Source: an uncultured Lacticaseibacillus sp. (GTDB taxonomy: Bacteria > Bacillota > Bacilli > Lactobacillales > Lactobacillaceae). From it: a stretch of 64,000 nt of DNA. Within the stretch, counting starts at the first letter, position 1. Each line of letters opens with the position of its first letter. The notes beneath the pieces were generated by a model. It was not told the DNA's origin, did not search any database, and saw nothing but the letters and a program-made list of their open reading frames with translations. A program made the translations under genes and the position numbers. Positions 61,737-64,000 of the stretch are shown here, piece after piece. The stretch spans positions 8,429 to 72,428 of the forward strand of contig CAKRNG010000010.1 in assembly GCA_934370925.1 (NCBI GenBank), in the 5' to 3' direction.

Positions 61737-62396
61737 ATGATGAATTATATTGGTGAGATTTTACCCGCACTTTTAAGCGGTACCTGGACGACACTTTGGG
61801 TTTTCGCCCTGACGCTTGTTATCTCAATTCCACTTGGGATTCTGCTGTCACTCGGATTGAGCAACGTGACGAAGAATCCGTTGACGCTGATCATTCGCTG
61901 GGTATTGAATGCGTACACTTGGATTTTCCGAGGAACGCCCCTGTTGCTCCAACTGATTTTTGTCTTCTACGGCTTGCCAATTATGGGGATTGTGTTCGAC
62001 CGGTCATCCGCCGTCATTTTCGCCTTCGTCCTCAACTACGCGGCGTACTTCGCGGAAATCTTCCGTGGTGGATTCCAGGCCGTCGATCGTAGCCAGTTCG
62101 AAGCTGCAACCGTGTTGAACCTGACGCGCTGGCAGACACTGCGTTACGTTATCATTCCCCAGGTCACCAAGATTGTGTTGCCAAGTATTGGGAATGAAGT
62201 CATCAACTTGGTCAAGGATAGCTCCCTGGTGTACGTCATCGGGCTGGGCGACCTGCTGCGGGCGGGGAACATCGCCTCTGCACGCGACGTGACGCTGGTG
62301 CCACTGGTTCTGGTTGGGGTTATCTACCTGCTCCTGACGTTTGTTTTGACCATGATTCAGAAGCAGATCGAGAAGAAGTTCGCGAACTTCGACTAA
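61737..62396 (+). CDS. Amino-acid ABC transporter permease (polar amino acid family)
   Basis: 219 residues, RBS TAGGAGGAAGAA, ATG at 61737 or 61740. About five helices; the EAA motif FEAATVLNLTRWQTLRYVIIPQ contacts the ATPase. GTPLLLQLIFVFYGLP is characteristic of HisM/GlnP-type permeases. It forms the membrane channel with the ATPase encoded 30 bp on. The substrate amino acid should match the T-box but that is unresolved. Confidence 0.93.
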   Translation: MMNYIGEILPALLSGTWTTLWVFALTLVISIPLGILLSLGLSNVTKNPLTLIIRWVLNAYTWIFRGTPLLLQLIFVFYGLPIMGIVFDRSSAVIFAFVLNYAAYFAEIFRGGFQAVDRSQFEAATVLNLTRWQTLRYVIIPQVTKIVLPSIGNEVINLVKDSSLVYVIGLGDLLRAGNIASARDVTLVPLVLVGVIYLLLTFVLTMIQKQIEKKFANFD

Positions 62397-62426
62397 ACGG
62401 GACAGTTCAATACGGAGGATGCACTT

Positions 62427-63062
62427 ATGTTAGAATTAACGGGAATTAGTAAACAGTTTAACGGCCGTCAGATTTTGCGCAGCATTGATTTGACCATCCA
62501 AGACGGGAAAACCCTTGCGATTGTTGGCCCATCTGGGGTTGGGAAAACAACCTTGCTGCGAATCATTGCGGGTCTTGAAGAGGGTGACGCCGGGAAGATG
62601 ACGTGGAACGGCGCGAACACCACGCCCGAAGAACTACGGAAGCAGGGAATTCTGGGCGTTGTCTTCCAGAACTTCGCACTCTTCCCGCAGTACACCGTGC
62701 GCAAAAATGTGACGCTTGCCCCCGTTTTGAGTGGGGTGAGTCAGGCAGAGGCAGACAAGAAGGCTACAGAATTATTGGCGCAGCTCTCCTTGACCGAACA
62801 GGCTGATGCGTACCCATCAACACTTTCTGGTGGGCAGAAGCAGCGTGTGGCGATTGCTCGTGCCTTGGCGCTGAACCCACAAGTGTTGCTTTACGATGAA
62901 CCAACGAGTGCGCTTGATCCGGCATTGCGTGATAACGTGGCGGAAATGTTGAACCAATTTAAACAAGAAGGTATGACGCAGGTTGTCGTGACGCACGATA
63001 TGGACTTTGCTGCTGCAGTCGCGGATACCGTCTTCAAGATGCCAACCGGAACGGAGGCGTAG
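62427..63062 (+). CDS. Amino-acid ABC transporter ATP-binding protein
   Basis: 211 residues, about 30 shorter than GlnQ/HisP but with all motifs: Walker A GPSGVGKTTLL, Q-loop VVFQNFALFPQ, signature LSGGQKQRVAIARAL, Walker B VLLYDEPTSALDP, switch His in VVTHDMDFA. The missing part is at the C-terminus. It drives import with the permease and binding protein genes on either side. Confidence 0.94.
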   Translation: MLELTGISKQFNGRQILRSIDLTIQDGKTLAIVGPSGVGKTTLLRIIAGLEEGDAGKMTWNGANTTPEELRKQGILGVVFQNFALFPQYTVRKNVTLAPVLSGVSQAEADKKATELLAQLSLTEQADAYPSTLSGGQKQRVAIARALALNPQVLLYDEPTSALDPALRDNVAEMLNQFKQEGMTQVVVTHDMDFAAAVADTVFKMPTGTEA

Positions 63063-63065
63063 ACC

Positions 63066-63881
63066 ATGCGTAGATTCACCAAATTGGTGGTGGCAGCGGC
63101 CTTGGCTGTTGTCGCCTTTACCTCAATGACAGCATGTGCCCGCACAACGACGAAAAACTCGTGGCCACGTATTCAGCAAACAAAGAAGGTCGTCATTGGT
63201 TTAGATGATTCCTTCGTACCAATGGGCTTCCGTGCGAAGTCGGGGAAGATTGTCGGGTATGATATCGATCTCGCCAAAGCTGTTTTCAAACAGTACGGCA
63301 TCAAGTGCAGTTTCCAGACAATTGATTGGTCAATGAAGGAAACGGAATTGCGTAACCAAACGATTGACCTTATCTGGAATGGCTACTCTGTGACACCAGA
63401 TCGGGAGAAGGTCGTCAAGTTCTCCCAACCATACCTGAAGAATCACCAGGTGCTTGTGACTAAAGCGAAGGACAACATTAATTCCTTTGCGGACATGAAG
63501 GGCAAAACTGTTGGGGCCCAGACTGGCTCAAGTGGTGCGGCGGACATCGATGCGCAACCAAAACTGTTGAAGAACCTCGTGAAGGATAAGGAACCCGTGC
63601 TGTACGATACCTTTAACGATGCGTTTATCGATTTGAATGCGGACCGAATTCAGGGAATCGTGATTGATGAAGTCTATGCGCGGTATTACGTGGCTCACCA
63701 GAAGAACCCAAGTGACTACACGATTACGGATGGTAGTTTCCCGGCAGAATCCTTTGCCATTGGGATGCGCAAGACTGATGATGTCTTGGCCGACAAGATT
63801 AACGCGGCGTTGGATAAACTGGAAGCGAACGGCCAACTCGCCAAGATCCAGAAGAAGTGGTTTGGAACGACGACCGAATAA
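63066..63881 (+). CDS. Amino-acid-binding lipoprotein (SBP family 3)
   Basis: 271 residues. Signal peptide with lipobox MTAC, lipidated cysteine at about residue 24. Family 3 features: VIGLDDSFVPMGFRAKSGKIVGYDIDLAKAV, GYSVTPDREKVVKFSQPYL, GAQTGSSGAADID. It captures a polar amino acid outside the cell for the permease/ATPase pair. The stop lies 119 bp before the window end; no terminator is visible before the repeat. Confidence 0.93.
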   Translation: MRRFTKLVVAAALAVVAFTSMTACARTTTKNSWPRIQQTKKVVIGLDDSFVPMGFRAKSGKIVGYDIDLAKAVFKQYGIKCSFQTIDWSMKETELRNQTIDLIWNGYSVTPDREKVVKFSQPYLKNHQVLVTKAKDNINSFADMKGKTVGAQTGSSGAADIDAQPKLLKNLVKDKEPVLYDTFNDAFIDLNADRIQGIVIDEVYARYYVAHQKNPSDYTITDGSFPAESFAIGMRKTDDVLADKINAALDKLEANGQLAKIQKKWFGTTTE

Positions 63882-63924
63882 TTATTGTTGACGTGCTGTT
63901 TTCGTTGATGTTCAGTAGGGCGGG

Positions 63925-64000
63925 GGTGCGCCATAAGTCCAAAGCACACGAACGTTACATCCTAGTCGAGCTACGTGCCCCAGAAGTCTGCGCTTAACCC
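63925..64000 (-). repeat. A-type repeat, running off the window end
   Basis: GGTGCGCCATAAGTCCAAAG...GAACGTTACATCCTAGTCGAG...GTGCCCCAGAAGTCTGCGCTTAACCC matches 3189-3120 inverted. Its last 45 bases match the A fragment inside 26731-26776, so it probably continues beyond the edge. Confidence 0.8.

Overview
The window is a chromosomal stretch of a Gram-positive, low-complexity-regulated Lactobacillaceae-type bacterium. This rests on gene order and on the proteins themselves: yqeG-yqeH-yhbY-nadD-yqeK-rsfS-yqeM-tmcAL, mltG-udk-greA, pheS-pheT behind a T-box, rpsD/ezrA/nifS-type/thiI, valS-folC-radC-mreBCD-minCD, an ArlRS-like two-component system, and minD without minE. Coding sequence is about half G+C. 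I cannot name the genus. No rRNA, tRNA, phage, transposase or CRISPR array was found.

Layout. 1-5,500: end of an MFS exporter, a membrane-anchored nuclease, oligoendopeptidase F, an orphan TrpX-type binding protein with a long leader, and a lipoprotein. 5,500-15,550: a reductase, a HAD phosphatase, the conserved ribosome-biogenesis/NAD cluster, and gnd. 15,550-22,100: ArlRS-like pair, HD protein, SpoU methyltransferase, acylphosphatase, YidC. 22,200-26,540: HxlR regulator and T-box-pheST. 27,100-31,720: a complete BceRSAB-type peptide-antibiotic detoxification module on the minus strand. 32,200-40,700: mltG, udk, greA, a Cof-type HAD, tex, a lipoprotein, YitT, and a TetR-like remnant. 40,800-48,100: LysM surface protein, rpsD, fRMsr, ezrA, cysteine desulfurase, thiI. 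48,100-51,100: an OppA-like protein and a GGDEF protein. 51,700-61,200: T-box-valS, folC, radC, mreBCD, minCD. 61,200-64,000: an amino-acid ABC importer behind a partly duplicated T-box.

Two things stand out. First, the transcript of the TrpX gene begins with a 17-codon ORF carrying two Trp codons just before its stop. Mutually exclusive hairpins and an intrinsic terminator follow, and then two tandem 70-bp modules. This has the architecture of leader-peptide attenuation, which I do not know from tryptophan genes of lactobacilli, where T-boxes are usual. Second, the larger intergenic gaps are filled by a family of non-coding composite repeats with terminal inverted repeats. They are called here D-C (full copy about 580 bp, short copies about 320 bp) and A-B (about 170 bp, itself nested inside one D-C copy). 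Copies differ by paired changes that keep long hairpins intact.

Other points are a LysM surface protein whose signal peptide can only be reached from an ATC codon, and a second T-box module lacking Stem I whose tRNA-end recognition base differs from that of the first. All calls are from reading the sequence; no search or folding program was run.
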